Positions 35,800-43,827 of a stretch of 64,000 bases of DNA are shown here, in pieces (within the stretch, counting starts at the first letter, position 1; the number at the start of each line of letters is the position of its first letter). The notes under the pieces were generated by a model that did not search any database, was not told the DNA's origin, and worked only from the letters and a program-made list of their open reading frames with translations. This stretch comes from Cryptosporangium minutisporangium. Its GTDB lineage: Bacteria > Actinomycetota > Actinomycetes > Mycobacteriales > Cryptosporangiaceae. The translations under genes were made by a program, and so were the position numbers. The stretch covers positions 123,801-187,800 of the forward strand of contig NZ_BAAAYN010000017.1 in NCBI RefSeq assembly GCF_039536245.1, written 5' to 3'.

Positions 35800-36225
35800 C
35801 TACGAGGTCGACGTTGCGCGCTGCTGCCGACCTGCGGTCATCGTGTGCGCGCACCACACGGTGTGGCCGACGTTCTGCGCCACCAGGACGCCGTCGACCT
35901 TGATCCGGCACCGCAGCTCGACAGCGGTCGCCGGCGGCGGGAGCACCGGCTCCTCGGCGATCCGGACCTCGCCGAACAAGTAGAGATCGGTCACGTCCGG
36001 GTAGTGGAACGTCAGTTCGCGGTCCCAGGACGAGCCGAAGTGAATGCTCCTCTTGTCCGCGAGCGGCTTCAGCGAATAGCTGGCCTTCATGTCCGCGTAG
36101 GTCGAGGGACGGACGGTCTCGAGTTCGAACGACACGATGTGCGTCTCGGTGGACGGCACCGCGCGCAACGCCGTACAGCCGGTCATCAGTAACAGCCCGG
36201 CGACCAGCACGACGAGCTGCCGCAT
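35800..36225 (-). CDS. Lipoprotein, MmpS-like beta-sandwich
   Basis: 141 residues. Signal peptide with lipobox VAGLLLMTGCTAL (Cys at about 17). The mature part is beta-rich and ends CRIKVDGVLVAQNVGH ... WCAHTM, resembling MmpS-type accessory domains which end C-x-I-x-VDG. GGAGG 7 nt before ATG 36225. No MmpL gene is in the window, so the MmpS similarity may be only structural. Confidence 0.6.
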   Translation of the reverse strand: MRQLVVLVAGLLLMTGCTALRAVPSTETHIVSFELETVRPSTYADMKASYSLKPLADKRSIHFGSSWDRELTFHYPDVTDLYLFGEVRIAEEPVLPPPATAVELRCRIKVDGVLVAQNVGHTVWCAHTMTAGRQQRATSTS

Positions 36226-36367
36226 CCCTGAACCTCCATCACCTCTCCTGCGGCAGCTTAGTGTCCCGTCGCCAACATGCCAAAAGAACCTTTGATGCCT
36301 ATTTAGACGTTTCGCCAGCACCGATGTTCGCGCTGCCGGTATCGGCGGGATTCGTTACGGTAATCCG

Positions 36368-36742
36368 ATGGCCCGAGGAACGCTGATCGCGGAAAGCCTC
36401 GAAGTCGGCACGGTCGTCGAGGATCTCTCGCTCCGCGTGGACCGGCTCGAACGCGTCCGGCCGACGAACGTCTCACCGGAGCAGACGGCTGCTGGGGCGC
36501 CCCCCGAGTGGACGCTCCTGTTCTTCGACGTCGCCGACGAGGACGCCGAGCGGCTGGCGGACGTGCTCGCCGGCTCCCTCGGTTCGTTCGGCTGGTACGT
36601 CGACTTCACCACCGACGACGAGACGTTCGTCGTGTTCGCCCGCCGGGTGTTCCGGTACCGCCGCGGCGATGATGCCGGGCGGGCCGAGGCGCAGGCCTAC
36701 GCGCTCTCGGTGGGCGTACCGGTGAGTCAGACGGACTGGTGA
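36368..36742 (+). CDS. Conserved protein of unknown function
   Basis: 124 residues, no signal peptide. Begins MARGTLIAESLEVGTVVEDL and contains EWTLLFFDVADEDAERLADV, FGWYVDFTTDDETFVVFARR and ends GVPVSQTDW. It has a ferredoxin-like alternation of strands and helices. Its last 16 bp overlap, tail to tail, the convergent hydrolase gene. Confidence 0.7.
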   Translation: MARGTLIAESLEVGTVVEDLSLRVDRLERVRPTNVSPEQTAAGAPPEWTLLFFDVADEDAERLADVLAGSLGSFGWYVDFTTDDETFVVFARRVFRYRRGDDAGRAEAQAYALSVGVPVSQTDW

Positions 36743-37569
36743 GACACCCGCCTGGCGACGAACGAGGCGATGTCCGCGGCGACCGTGGCTGATGCGTTGA
36801 GGTCGGGTGCGTTGTGGTCGAGCTCCGGACGGATGCGGCAATCGGCGTCAGGCATCAGCTGGTGCAGCCTTCGGAGGGCGGTGGTCAGGTAGTCCGCCGT
36901 ACGCCCACCGCCCAGCAGCAGGGTCGGTGACCGGACGCTCGCGTACCGGCGTCCGTCGGAGTCCAGCCGAGCGATCTCGGCGACCTCGGCCGGTGTCGCC
37001 GACATCATCGACCTGGCCGCCTCCCCGTCCGCGCCGTGCAGCAGCAGGTGGGCGAGTCCTCGATAGACGAACATCGGCGCGTCGCCGAGCGGCACCATCC
37101 GGGTCCCCTTGAGGAACGTCGCCATCGCCGCGCTGTGCCGCCCGAGCGCGAGGTGGCGCCGGAACTCCGGCAACCAACTCGCGTCGAACGATCCGCCGAT
37201 GCTCACCGTCGGCTCGTAGACGACCAGCGCGTCGACCGGTCGCCACAGCGCCAGGTGGAGCGCGACCAGCCCCCCGTGACCGTGCCCGAACAAGAGATCG
37301 GACCCCGTCTCCCGCAGCACCGCGAACACGTCCGCGGCCTCCGCCTCGATGCTGTAGTGCGGTCCCTGCGGGCCGCTACGCCCGTGCCCGCGCCGATCGA
37401 CGACGTGCACCGTGAAGTCTCCGGAGAGCTCGCGGGCCAGTCCGTCGTAGTGGTGCGCCCTGCGGTTGTTGTCGGGGACGACGACGAGGCCGGGACCTCG
37501 TCCGGTACTGAGCACGTCGATCGGCGTACCGTCCGCCGACCGTACGATGCAGGTCGAAACAGTGCTCAT
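36727..37569 (-). CDS. Alpha/beta-hydrolase fold protein lacking the nucleophilic serine
   Basis: 280 residues. Typical strand order and the VVDRRGHGRSGPQG loop are present, as is a late His in PELDHNAPDLN. The nucleophile elbow, normally G-x-S-x-G, reads LLFGHGHGGLVAL, so the Ser position is Gly97. The protein may have a non-hydrolytic role (cofactor-free dioxygenase or decarboxylase-like) or be inactive. GAAGGAG precedes; the ATG at 37569 and the GTG one codon earlier are both possible. Confidence 0.8.
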   Translation of the reverse strand: MSTVSTCIVRSADGTPIDVLSTGRGPGLVVVPDNNRRAHHYDGLARELSGDFTVHVVDRRGHGRSGPQGPHYSIEAEAADVFAVLRETGSDLLFGHGHGGLVALHLALWRPVDALVVYEPTVSIGGSFDASWLPEFRRHLALGRHSAAMATFLKGTRMVPLGDAPMFVYRGLAHLLLHGADGEAARSMMSATPAEVAEIARLDSDGRRYASVRSPTLLLGGGRTADYLTTALRRLHQLMPDADCRIRPELDHNAPDLNASATVAADIASFVARRVSHQSV

Positions 37570-37670
37570 CACATGGCGCTCCTTCGCCGGCCGGCCGCTT
37601 GCAGATCAGTGTGCGGATTCGACCTGTTAGGACGCTGATAGAGCGCTGACAGACCCGTGGCGGGCCGGTC

Positions 37671-38288
37671 TCAGCAGGCGATCGCCAGCCCGAACGGCAC
37701 CGGCCCGAGCGTCCGGACCGTCGGGCGAACCGCGAGCACGAACCCCTCCACCCAGCGCGCCGTCGGCAGCCCGCCGAGGTCGAGCACCTGGTCGGCCACC
37801 CAGCCCAGGTCACCGAGCAGGGACCGCGTCACTGCTTTGGCGTCCACGTCGTCCCCGGAGAGGAAGGCGGTCACCGGCGCGCCCGGGTGCGCCATGAGCG
37901 AGACGTGCATCGTGTTGAGCGTCTTGACGATCCGCGCGGTCGGGAGCGCGGCCTGCAGCTCTTCGGCGAGGCTGCTGCCGGGGTAACGCAGGCCGGCGGC
38001 GAACCCGTCCGGGCCGGTGTGCACGGCGTTGGCGACGTCGACGAGCACGGCACCGGCGGGCACCGGGAGCCCGGCGAGCACCTCCACCGCGACGTCGCCG
38101 GGGAGGCCGTTCACCACGACGTCCGCCTGCGCGACGGCGTCCACCGCGGCGCGAACGGTCGTACCCGCGACCGGTACCGTGCCCGCGGGCCGGCGGGAGC
38201 CGAAGACCACTGGGTGGCCGGCGGCCACGAGCGGTCCGGCGAGCGTCCGGGCGACGGCCCCGGTGCCGAGGATGGCGATTCGTGTCAT
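37671..38288 (-). CDS. NADPH-dependent F420 reductase-like / NAD(P)-binding oxidoreductase
   Basis: 205 residues. Rossmann start TRIAILGTGAVARTLAGPL, VVFGSRRPAG for NADP phosphate, ADVVVNGLPGDVAVEVL, and IVKTLNTMHVSLMAHPG, as in the F420-NADP oxidoreductase-like family. Divergent from an HxlR regulator with a palindromic operator between, so it is its likely target. Could act in redox or aldehyde stress. Confidence 0.85.
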   Translation of the reverse strand: MTRIAILGTGAVARTLAGPLVAAGHPVVFGSRRPAGTVPVAGTTVRAAVDAVAQADVVVNGLPGDVAVEVLAGLPVPAGAVLVDVANAVHTGPDGFAAGLRYPGSSLAEELQAALPTARIVKTLNTMHVSLMAHPGAPVTAFLSGDDVDAKAVTRSLLGDLGWVADQVLDLGGLPTARWVEGFVLAVRPTVRTLGPVPFGLAIAC

Positions 38289-38327
38289 ACGCCGACGCTA
38301 TTTTCGAATCGAACGCTCGCGGGAGTA

Positions 38328-38343
38328 GGCACTTCGAAGTACC
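38328..38343. promoter_or_regulatory. HxlR operator
   Basis: Palindrome GGC-ACTTCGAAGT-ACC in the 70-bp divergent promoter region. HxlR proteins bind short AT-centred palindromes of this kind. A related GAAAGT ... ACTTTC inverted repeat follows the hxlR stop (38723-38743). Confidence 0.55.
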
Positions 38344-38358
38344 CACCGGGAGGAACCC

Positions 38359-38724
38359 ATGACGCCCGAGGCCTATCTGACCGCCGTCGGCGCCTGCCCC
38401 GGCCATCGGGTGCTCGACCGCCTCGGCGACAAGTGGGTCAGCCTGGTGCTCAAGGAGCTGGGCGAGGGGCCCTGCCGGTCCGGCGAGCTGAGCCGGACGC
38501 TGGCGGGCGTGAGCCGGAAGATGCTCACCCAGACGCTGCGCGGCCTCGAGCGCGACGGGTTGGTGGCCCGGACGACGACCGGCGGAGCGCCCTCTCAGGT
38601 CGAGTACCGCCTGACACCGCTCGGCCGCGGGTTGCGCGAAGCCATGCTCGTGGTGGTCGGCTGGGCAGAGGCCCACATCGGGGAGGTGGACGCCGCCCGG
38701 GCGGCTTACGACGGGAATTGCTGA
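38359..38724 (+). CDS. HxlR family transcriptional regulator
   Basis: 121 residues, single winged helix: GHRVLDRLGDKWVSLVLKEL, RSGELSRTLAGVSRKMLTQT, RGLERDGLVART. Cys13 sits at the place used for thiol sensing in some HxlR proteins (HypR, YodB type), and a second Cys lies at the extreme C-terminus. GGAGG precedes the ATG. It probably represses the divergent oxidoreductase and itself. Confidence 0.92.
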   Translation: MTPEAYLTAVGACPGHRVLDRLGDKWVSLVLKELGEGPCRSGELSRTLAGVSRKMLTQTLRGLERDGLVARTTTGGAPSQVEYRLTPLGRGLREAMLVVVGWAEAHIGEVDAARAAYDGNC

Positions 38725-38822
38725 AAGTTGGCATCCCACTTTCGGTGTGGAGCCGATTGCTTCGGGTAGGGGCGAGCGGAATCGCCTTGTCCGGGCAGGG
38801 CCTGATCCCAGGGAGCGGAACC

Positions 38823-39053
38823 GTGGGTCTCGTCTGGCACCGACCATTGACGTCCGAAGACGTCGCGACCGCCTATCGGTTGCTCGAGTTACACCAGCCG
38901 ATCAAGCCTTACCGAGGCGAGGCGGTCTGCGGCAACGCCGGCCACTGGACCTCGCCCCCGGCGTGGCCCTGCACGCGTGCGCGGTGGGCACACGAGGTGC
39001 TGGCCGCGGCCGAGCGCGGCGAGATACCGGACGATCTGCGAGCACCGGCATGA
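38823..39053 (+). CDS. Small conserved-type hypothetical protein
   Basis: 76 residues from GTG 38823 (GGGAG at 7 nt). Contains GEAVCGNAGHWTSPPAWPC and RWAHEVLAAAERGEIP, a pattern like the small actinobacterial proteins with C-x(n)-WPC-x3-RWA. The cysteines are not arranged as a clear zinc ribbon. Followed by an ATGA overlap with the next gene. Confidence 0.55.
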   Translation: MGLVWHRPLTSEDVATAYRLLELHQPIKPYRGEAVCGNAGHWTSPPAWPCTRARWAHEVLAAAERGEIPDDLRAPA

Positions 39054-39307
39054 ACCGACCGCCGGACGCCCCGGCCCAGGAGACTCCCGATTTGGGGCTG
39101 ACCGCAGGCGACATCGTCGCGCTCGTCGCCCAGCAGATCGAGATCCGTGGCGCCCGGCCCACGCTGACCAGCGAGTCGAAGGAAGCCGCCGAGCGCGCCG
39201 CTGGGCAGTTGCTGGACTCCCTCGGCGGCTGGGATGCCGCGCAGTCACCGGCCGTCGTCGCCCACGCCAACGGCGCGGAACACCCCCCGCCGCCTCCCCC
39301 GGGCTAA
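39050..39307 (+). CDS. Small hypothetical protein
   Basis: 85 residues. Helical core (LTAGDIVALVAQQIEIRG; ESKEAAERAAGQLLDSL) and a poly-proline C-terminus (PPPPPPG). Overlaps the upstream gene by 4 bp, so co-translated. No family recognised. Confidence 0.55.
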   Translation: MNRPPDAPAQETPDLGLTAGDIVALVAQQIEIRGARPTLTSESKEAAERAAGQLLDSLGGWDAAQSPAVVAHANGAEHPPPPPPG

Positions 39308-39324
39308 CCCTCCGAGCAGCTTCT

Positions 39325-39381
39325 TCAACCTATCGGTTGACAACACCACGGACGCTCCTTCTTGTTCAACCAGCTGGTTGA
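39325..39381. promoter_or_regulatory. Two ArsR operator sites
   Basis: TCAACC-TATC-GGTTGA (39325-39340) and TCAACC-AGCT-GGTTGA (39366-39381) share both half sites and a 4-bp spacer, and are 41 bp apart, about four helical turns. They lie just upstream of and inside the arsR start region and are typical of ArsR proteins paired with AHSA1 genes. Confidence 0.75.
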
Positions 39382-39401
39382 ACAAGAAGGAGCGTCCGTG
39401 G
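39346..39401. repeat. 56-bp perfect palindrome over the arsR start
   Basis: Two 28-bp arms, exact reverse complements with no spacer, centred between 39373 and 39374. The inner 16 bp is the second ArsR operator. The right arm carries the arsR Shine-Dalgarno (AGGAG, 39388-39392) and GTG start (39398). The left arm carries the mirror copy, which points an identical Shine-Dalgarno and GTG (39349) to the minus strand, opening a 34-codon frame down to 39245. Confidence 0.97.
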
Positions 39402-39775
39402 CGGCCGATCCGCTCTCCCGCGTCTTCTCGGCGCTCGCCGACCCGACCCGACGCGACATCGTGGCCCGGCTCGCCGTCGGCGACGCGACCGTCAACGAAC
39501 TCGCGGCGCCGTACGAGGTGAGCGTTCAGGCGGTCTCCAAGCACCTCAAGGTGCTGGAGGACGCCGGACTGGTGAGCCGGAGCCGGGAGGCACAACGCCG
39601 CCCGGTGCACCTGGAAGCGGAGGTGTTCGACCTGATGACTGCGTGGATCGAGCGATATCGGCGACAGGCTGAGGCCCGGTACCGCCGCCTGGACGAGGTC
39701 CTGCGGGACCTGCCCGACGAACCGCCCCGACCCGATCACCCCCAAGGAGGCAGCCATGCCCACCCACACCCGTGA
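39398..39775 (+). CDS. ArsR family transcriptional regulator
   Basis: 125 residues: MAADPLSRVFSALADPTRRD, VNELAAPYEVSVQAVSKHLK, VLEDAGLVSRSREAQRRP. No metal-binding cysteines, as is usual for the ArsR-AHSA1 subclass, whose partner protein binds a hydrophobic ligand. The GTG start lies inside the 56-bp palindrome; its C-terminal 20 bp overlap the AHSA1 start. Autorepression through the two TCAACC-N4-GGTTGA sites is expected. Confidence 0.93.
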   Translation: MAADPLSRVFSALADPTRRDIVARLAVGDATVNELAAPYEVSVQAVSKHLKVLEDAGLVSRSREAQRRPVHLEAEVFDLMTAWIERYRRQAEARYRRLDEVLRDLPDEPPRPDHPQGGSHAHPHP

Positions 39776-40235
39776 GACGGAGATCGTCGCCGACCCGACC
39801 GTCCCGCTGATCCGGATGACCCGGGAGTTCGACGCTCCGCCGGAGAAGGTCTTCCGCGCCCACGTCGATCCCGATCTGCTCGTGCAGTGGCTCGGCCCGG
39901 CGAAGAACGAGATGGTGATCGATCACTTCGACTGCCGAACCGGCGGCTCGTACCGCTACCTGCACGTGGACGGCGATGCCCAGTACGGGTTCCACGGGAG
40001 CTTCCACGAGGTGCGCCCGTTCGAGCTGATCATCCAGACGTTCACGTTCGAAGGGGCGGGCGACGGCGTCTCGCTGGAGAAGGTCGTGTTCGAAGACCTC
40101 GGCGACGGCCGGACCCGCCTGGTGTCCACGGCGATGGTCGACAGCTTCGAGGAGCGGGACGCCTGGCTGGTCAACGGCATGCAGGAAGGCGTCCGCGAGG
40201 GTTACCAGCGGCTGGACACCCTGCTGGCGAGCTGA
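39756..40235 (+). CDS. SRPBCC/AHSA1 family protein
   Basis: 159 residues of the START-like helix-grip fold: LIRMTREFDAPPEKVFRAHV, LLVQWLGPAKNEMVIDHFD, GGSYRYLH, FHEVRPFELIIQTFTFEG. Binds a hydrophobic ligand; with the upstream ArsR gene it forms the common ArsR-AHSA1 pair. GGAGG precedes the ATG. Physiological ligand unknown. Confidence 0.92.
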   Translation: MPTHTRETEIVADPTVPLIRMTREFDAPPEKVFRAHVDPDLLVQWLGPAKNEMVIDHFDCRTGGSYRYLHVDGDAQYGFHGSFHEVRPFELIIQTFTFEGAGDGVSLEKVVFEDLGDGRTRLVSTAMVDSFEERDAWLVNGMQEGVREGYQRLDTLLAS

Positions 40236-40246
40236 CCGTGATCGAG

Positions 40247-40277
40247 CGGTGCCGCGATCGCTACGGTCGCGGCACCG
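40247..40277 (+). terminator. Terminator of arsR-AHSA1
   Basis: 11-bp perfect stem CGGTGCCGCGA / TCGCGGCACCG with a 9-nt loop, 11 bp after the stop. Confidence 0.8.
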
Positions 40278-40338
40278 TTGTGACGGCTGGGCGCTTTCGA
40301 CCGGAATAGGAACGCCGTTTCTGGGCAGAGACGCCGAC

Positions 40339-41316
40339 ATGACTACGACACACAGCGCGGTGGTCGGGGCTCCCGACGAGACCCGGCGCGACGAGGCTCT
40401 GATTCAGCTCGGGCAGGCGCTCAAGGCCCTGGGTTACATGTTCACGACCGTCACCCCGGTCACCCACGAGCGGGTCAACCGGCGTCCGGACAACGCCTGG
40501 GCGCACGACCTGCGCGGCGCTCTCGGCTGGAGCCGCCCGTTCCGGCCGGACACGCTCCCGCCGTCGATCGTCGAGGCGATGGACGCCGCCGGCGTGCTGC
40601 ACCGCGACGGTGACACCTGGCGCAGCCTCGTGCGGTTCTCCAGCTACGACGACGAGCTGTTCGTGCACTCGGCGTTTCCGACCAGCGCACCGGACGCGGT
40701 GTTCTTCGGGCCGGACACCTATCGGATGGCCGACGCCGCGGCGGCACACGTCGAGTCATGGCGGGGCCGACCGATCCGCCGTGCGGTGGACATCGGCTGC
40801 GGCACCGGCGCCGGGGCCATCGCGGTCGCCAAGCGAGCCCCGGACGCCGAGGTGCTGGCCGTCGACATCAACGAGAACGCGCTGCGGTACGCCGAGGTCA
40901 ACGTCGCGCTGGCCGGCACGGACGGCGTCCACCCGTGCCGCAGCAACCTGCTGCACGACGTCAGCGGGTCCTTCGACTTGATCATCTCCAACCCGCCGTT
41001 CATGGTCGACCCGGCCGGGCGCGCGTACCGCGACGGCGGCGGGCCCGGCGGGCACGCGCTCTCGCTCGACATCATCGACGTGGCCGCCGAGCGGCTGGAA
41101 CCCGGTGGTTCGCTGGTTCTGTTCAGTGGTGTCGGCATCGTCGACGGGCGTGACTCGCTCCGCGCCGCCGCCGCGGAACGACTGGCTGGTACCGACCTCA
41201 CCTGGACCTACCGCGAGGTCGACCCGGACGTCTACGACGAAGAGCTGGACGGCGACGCGTACGGGAACGCCGAGCGGATCGCGGTCGTGCTGCTGACCGC
41301 AGTGCGCGCCGAGTGA
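40339..41316 (+). CDS. Class I SAM methyltransferase (HemK/PrmC-like, NPPF motif)
   Basis: 325 residues. SAM site AVDIGCGTGAGAIAVAKRAP, VLAVDINENALRYAEVN, and catalytic-type NPPF in LIISNPPFMVDPAG, used by enzymes that methylate planar nitrogen (Gln, Asn, bases). An N-terminal ~150-residue domain (LGQALKALGYMFTTVTPVTH) is not the PrmC one, so the target is unknown. Overlaps the next gene's GTG by 4 bp. Confidence 0.88.
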   Translation: MTTTHSAVVGAPDETRRDEALIQLGQALKALGYMFTTVTPVTHERVNRRPDNAWAHDLRGALGWSRPFRPDTLPPSIVEAMDAAGVLHRDGDTWRSLVRFSSYDDELFVHSAFPTSAPDAVFFGPDTYRMADAAAAHVESWRGRPIRRAVDIGCGTGAGAIAVAKRAPDAEVLAVDINENALRYAEVNVALAGTDGVHPCRSNLLHDVSGSFDLIISNPPFMVDPAGRAYRDGGGPGGHALSLDIIDVAAERLEPGGSLVLFSGVGIVDGRDSLRAAAAERLAGTDLTWTYREVDPDVYDEELDGDAYGNAERIAVVLLTAVRAE

Positions 41317-42395
41317 ACACCGCACCAGGCCGGGCCACGGTCGGCGTCGAGGAGGAGTTCCTCCTCCTCGACCCGGTCACCGGCGAGAACGTGCCGCTGG
41401 TCGAGCAACTCCTGGCGAAGCTCCCGGACGACCTGCGGGACCGGACCCGGCTCGAGTTCCGCCACTGCATGCTCGAGCTGGTGACAGCCCCGGCCGTCGA
41501 CCTGACCGACGTGCGGGAGCAGCTGAACCGGCTGCGGTCGGCGGCGGCCTCTGCCGCGACGAGCGTCGGGGCGGGCGTGGCGCCGGTGGCCGCGACCCCG
41601 GTCGCCGACACCGACCGGCAGGCCACCGACGACGAGCGGTTCGCCGCGATCGCCCGGCACTACGGCCCGATCGCGCACGATCCGGCGGTGTGCGGCTGCC
41701 ACGTGCACGTCGGCGTGCCGTCCCGGGCAGCGGCGATCGACGTGTGCCGACGGATCCGACCGTGGTTGCCGGTCGTCCAGGCGCTGGCCGCGAACTCGCC
41801 GCTGTACCTCGGCGCCGACACCGGGTACGCGAGCTGGCGGTCGGTGCAGCTCGACCGCTGGCCGAGTCTCGGGCCGATTCCGCACCTGGAATCCGTGGAC
41901 GACTACGACCGGGCCGTGGCGGCACTCGTCGCCTCCGGCGCGATGCTCGACGAGACGATGGTGCTCTGGCACGTCCGTCCGTCGGCCACGTACCCGACGG
42001 TGGAGGTACGGGTCGCCGACGTGTGTCCCACGGTCGACGACACGGTGCTGGTGGCCGGTCTGGTGCGCGGCCTCGTCGCGACCGCGCTCGGGAGTTCTTC
42101 TGACGCCGGGCGCGTCCCGGATCACCTGCTGCACGCCGCCCACTGGAACGCCGCGCGCACCGGGCTGACCGGCACGCTGCTGGATCCCCGCGACGGACGA
42201 GCCCGCCCGGCGTGGTCGCTGGTGGACGAACTGGTCGACACGATCGGCCCGGAGCTGCGACGGCACGGCGATCTGGACGTCGTCACCGCGCAGTTGGAGC
42301 GGCTGCGCCGCGACGGAACCGGAGCCGACCGCCAGCGCCGAACGCTGGCGCGCACCGACAGCATCGCCGCGGTCCTCGCCGAACTGACCTGCTAG
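41313..42395 (+). CDS. Carboxylate-amine ligase, YbdK family (GCS2)
   Basis: 360 residues. ATP-grasp-like glutamate-cysteine ligase 2 fold: TVGVEEEFLLLDPVTG, EFRHCMLELVTAPAVDL, VCGCHVHVGVPSR, LAANSPLYLGADTGYASWR, and TYPTVEVRVADVCPTVDD. YbdK proteins show weak gamma-glutamylcysteine ligase activity; the true role is unclear. Translationally coupled with the methyltransferase, so the two may modify one small molecule. Confidence 0.92.
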   Translation: MNTAPGRATVGVEEEFLLLDPVTGENVPLVEQLLAKLPDDLRDRTRLEFRHCMLELVTAPAVDLTDVREQLNRLRSAAASAATSVGAGVAPVAATPVADTDRQATDDERFAAIARHYGPIAHDPAVCGCHVHVGVPSRAAAIDVCRRIRPWLPVVQALAANSPLYLGADTGYASWRSVQLDRWPSLGPIPHLESVDDYDRAVAALVASGAMLDETMVLWHVRPSATYPTVEVRVADVCPTVDDTVLVAGLVRGLVATALGSSSDAGRVPDHLLHAAHWNAARTGLTGTLLDPRDGRARPAWSLVDELVDTIGPELRRHGDLDVVTAQLERLRRDGTGADRQRRTLARTDSIAAVLAELTC

Positions 42396-42659
42396 TTACT
42401 CGAACAACGAGCCGCTATCGGAGCCGGCCCGGTTCCGAGCCCGCCGTCGCAACTGGATGACGACCAGGTCGACCAGCGCCACGACCGCTAGCGCCACCAT
42501 GATCCAGGCGGGTACGGCCTGGTCGGCGACGAACAGCAGGACCGCGAGCACCGCGGAGACGACGAACCCGAACGCGGCCAGGACGAGCCGCAGGTTGAGC
42601 GGACTGTACGCGTGGCCGACGGTGCCCCGCCGACCCGGAGGCTGAGCGCTGAGAGGCAT
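42396..42659 (-). CDS. Small two-TM membrane protein
   Basis: 87 residues: RRGTVGHAYSPLNLRLVLAA leads into two membrane helices (FGFVVSAVLAVLLFVA; WIMVALAVVALVDLVVIQL) and a basic tail. Possibly the DUF6343-type family, but not certain. Its stop directly abuts the YbdK stop (0 bp), so the two genes converge tightly. Confidence 0.65.
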   Translation of the reverse strand: MPLSAQPPGRRGTVGHAYSPLNLRLVLAAFGFVVSAVLAVLLFVADQAVPAWIMVALAVVALVDLVVIQLRRRARNRAGSDSGSLFE

Positions 42660-42668
42660 GCTCTGGCG

Positions 42669-43319
42669 CTACCCGGGTTCGCCGGCTCCATTCGCCGAGT
42701 GGCCGCCGCTCTTCGTCGCGGCCTCGGCTTTGATGCCAGCGAGCAGCAACCGCAGGCCGTATTCGAACTGATCGGCCGAGCCGACGACCGGCAAGTCGAC
42801 GCCTGCGGCATCCAGCGCATCGACAGCCCGGGCCGCCTGGTGCCAGCGGGGGTCGCGCTCGCCGGCCCGGACCGCCATCGCCAACGCCGCGGCCAGGTAG
42901 GCGACCAGCGCTTGCGAGGCCCGGACGACGTCGGCGGGGGGCAGACCGGCGTCGGCGAGGGCGGTCAGCACGGCGGCGCCGAGCCGCTGTCCGTTCGCGC
43001 CGAGCGGCGGGCGGGACGCGATGTGGGCGGCGATGCCCGGGTGCCGCAGCGCCGCAGCGCGGATGCCGTCAAGAACCTCGCGGAGCCGCACGTCCCACGG
43101 CGCGTCCGCATCCGGCTCGACGACGTCGGCGAGCGCCTGGTCAGCGACCGCGTCGAGCAGCGCTTCGCGGTCGCCGAAGTGCCGGTAGAGCGCCATCGGG
43201 TCGCAGCCGAGCTCGGCGGCGATCCGCCGCATGGACATCGCCTTCGGTCCGTCCCGATCGCCGACCTGGAGGGCGGCCGCCGTGATCACCGTCGGGCTCA
43301 GCGTGCGTTGCCGGGGCAT
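42669..43319 (-). CDS. TetR family regulator
   Basis: 216 residues. N-terminal HTH: LSPTVITAAALQVGD, MSMRRIAAELGCDPMALYRH, FGDREALLDAVADQALADV. The helical C-terminal ligand domain resembles TetR_C. Divergent from a membrane protein gene with two identical-type palindromes between them, so autorepression and control of that gene are expected. Confidence 0.92.
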   Translation of the reverse strand: MPRQRTLSPTVITAAALQVGDRDGPKAMSMRRIAAELGCDPMALYRHFGDREALLDAVADQALADVVEPDADAPWDVRLREVLDGIRAAALRHPGIAAHIASRPPLGANGQRLGAAVLTALADAGLPPADVVRASQALVAYLAAALAMAVRAGERDPRWHQAARAVDALDAAGVDLPVVGSADQFEYGLRLLLAGIKAEAATKSGGHSANGAGEPG

Positions 43320-43327
43320 GCGCCAAA

Positions 43328-43371
43328 TCTACGCCGTAGACATTCAGGAGCACGCATGTCTACGCTGTAGA
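43328..43371. promoter_or_regulatory. Two TetR operators
   Basis: TCTACG-C-CGTAGA (43328-43340) and TCTACG-C-TGTAGA (43359-43371) are 13-bp palindromes with centres 31 bp apart (three helical turns), between tetR and the divergent membrane gene. The second is extended by TG/CA on each side. Confidence 0.85.
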
Positions 43372-43398
43372 CAACCACGAATTACCGGAGGTGGCTCG

Positions 43399-43761
43399 AT
43401 GCCCGTCGTCCAGGCTGCTCGTCTCCTTGCGCTCTTCCTGAGCGCAACCACGTTCGCGTTCCTGTTCCTCCACGACAGCTGGCGTACCGACAACCTGTTC
43501 CTGGTCCCTGATCTGCTGCTCTGCGCCGCACTGGTGGCCGCAGCCGCCGTCCCGGCCGAGCGAGGCCTGCCGTACCTGCTCGCCGCGTTCGGATATACGT
43601 CCGGCGTCCTGACCACCGCGGCGTTCGAGTACGTGGCCCAGGGGCAACTCGGCGTTCCGAGCCTGCTGGGCGCGCTCGGCGCGGTCGCGGTCACCGTCCT
43701 ACTCGCTCGCGCCGTCGCCACACCGGCCCGGGTTGCCGCCCCCGTCCCTGCCGAACGCTGA
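43399..43761 (+). CDS. Four-TM membrane protein, TetR target
   Basis: 120 residues, about four membrane segments (LLALFLSATTFAFLFL; LFLVPDLLLCAALVAAAAV; LPYLLAAFGYTSGVLTTAAF; LLGALGAVAVTVLLARAV). GGAGGTGG precedes the ATG. No family recognised. The TetR operators lie 30-70 bp upstream, hinting at inducible resistance or homeostasis. Confidence 0.75.
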   Translation: MPVVQAARLLALFLSATTFAFLFLHDSWRTDNLFLVPDLLLCAALVAAAAVPAERGLPYLLAAFGYTSGVLTTAAFEYVAQGQLGVPSLLGALGAVAVTVLLARAVATPARVAAPVPAER

Positions 43762-43827
43762 TCCCGCGTCTCCTCGGCGGCCATGCTGCCGGAGTGCCGG
43801 CCGAATCCCCTTTGCGACCATGGAGGC

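Noticed and set aside
39245-39349. 34-codon minus-strand frame starting in the 56-bp palindrome
   Set aside because: Its start signals are mirror copies of the arsR ones and need no function; kept only as part of the palindrome finding.
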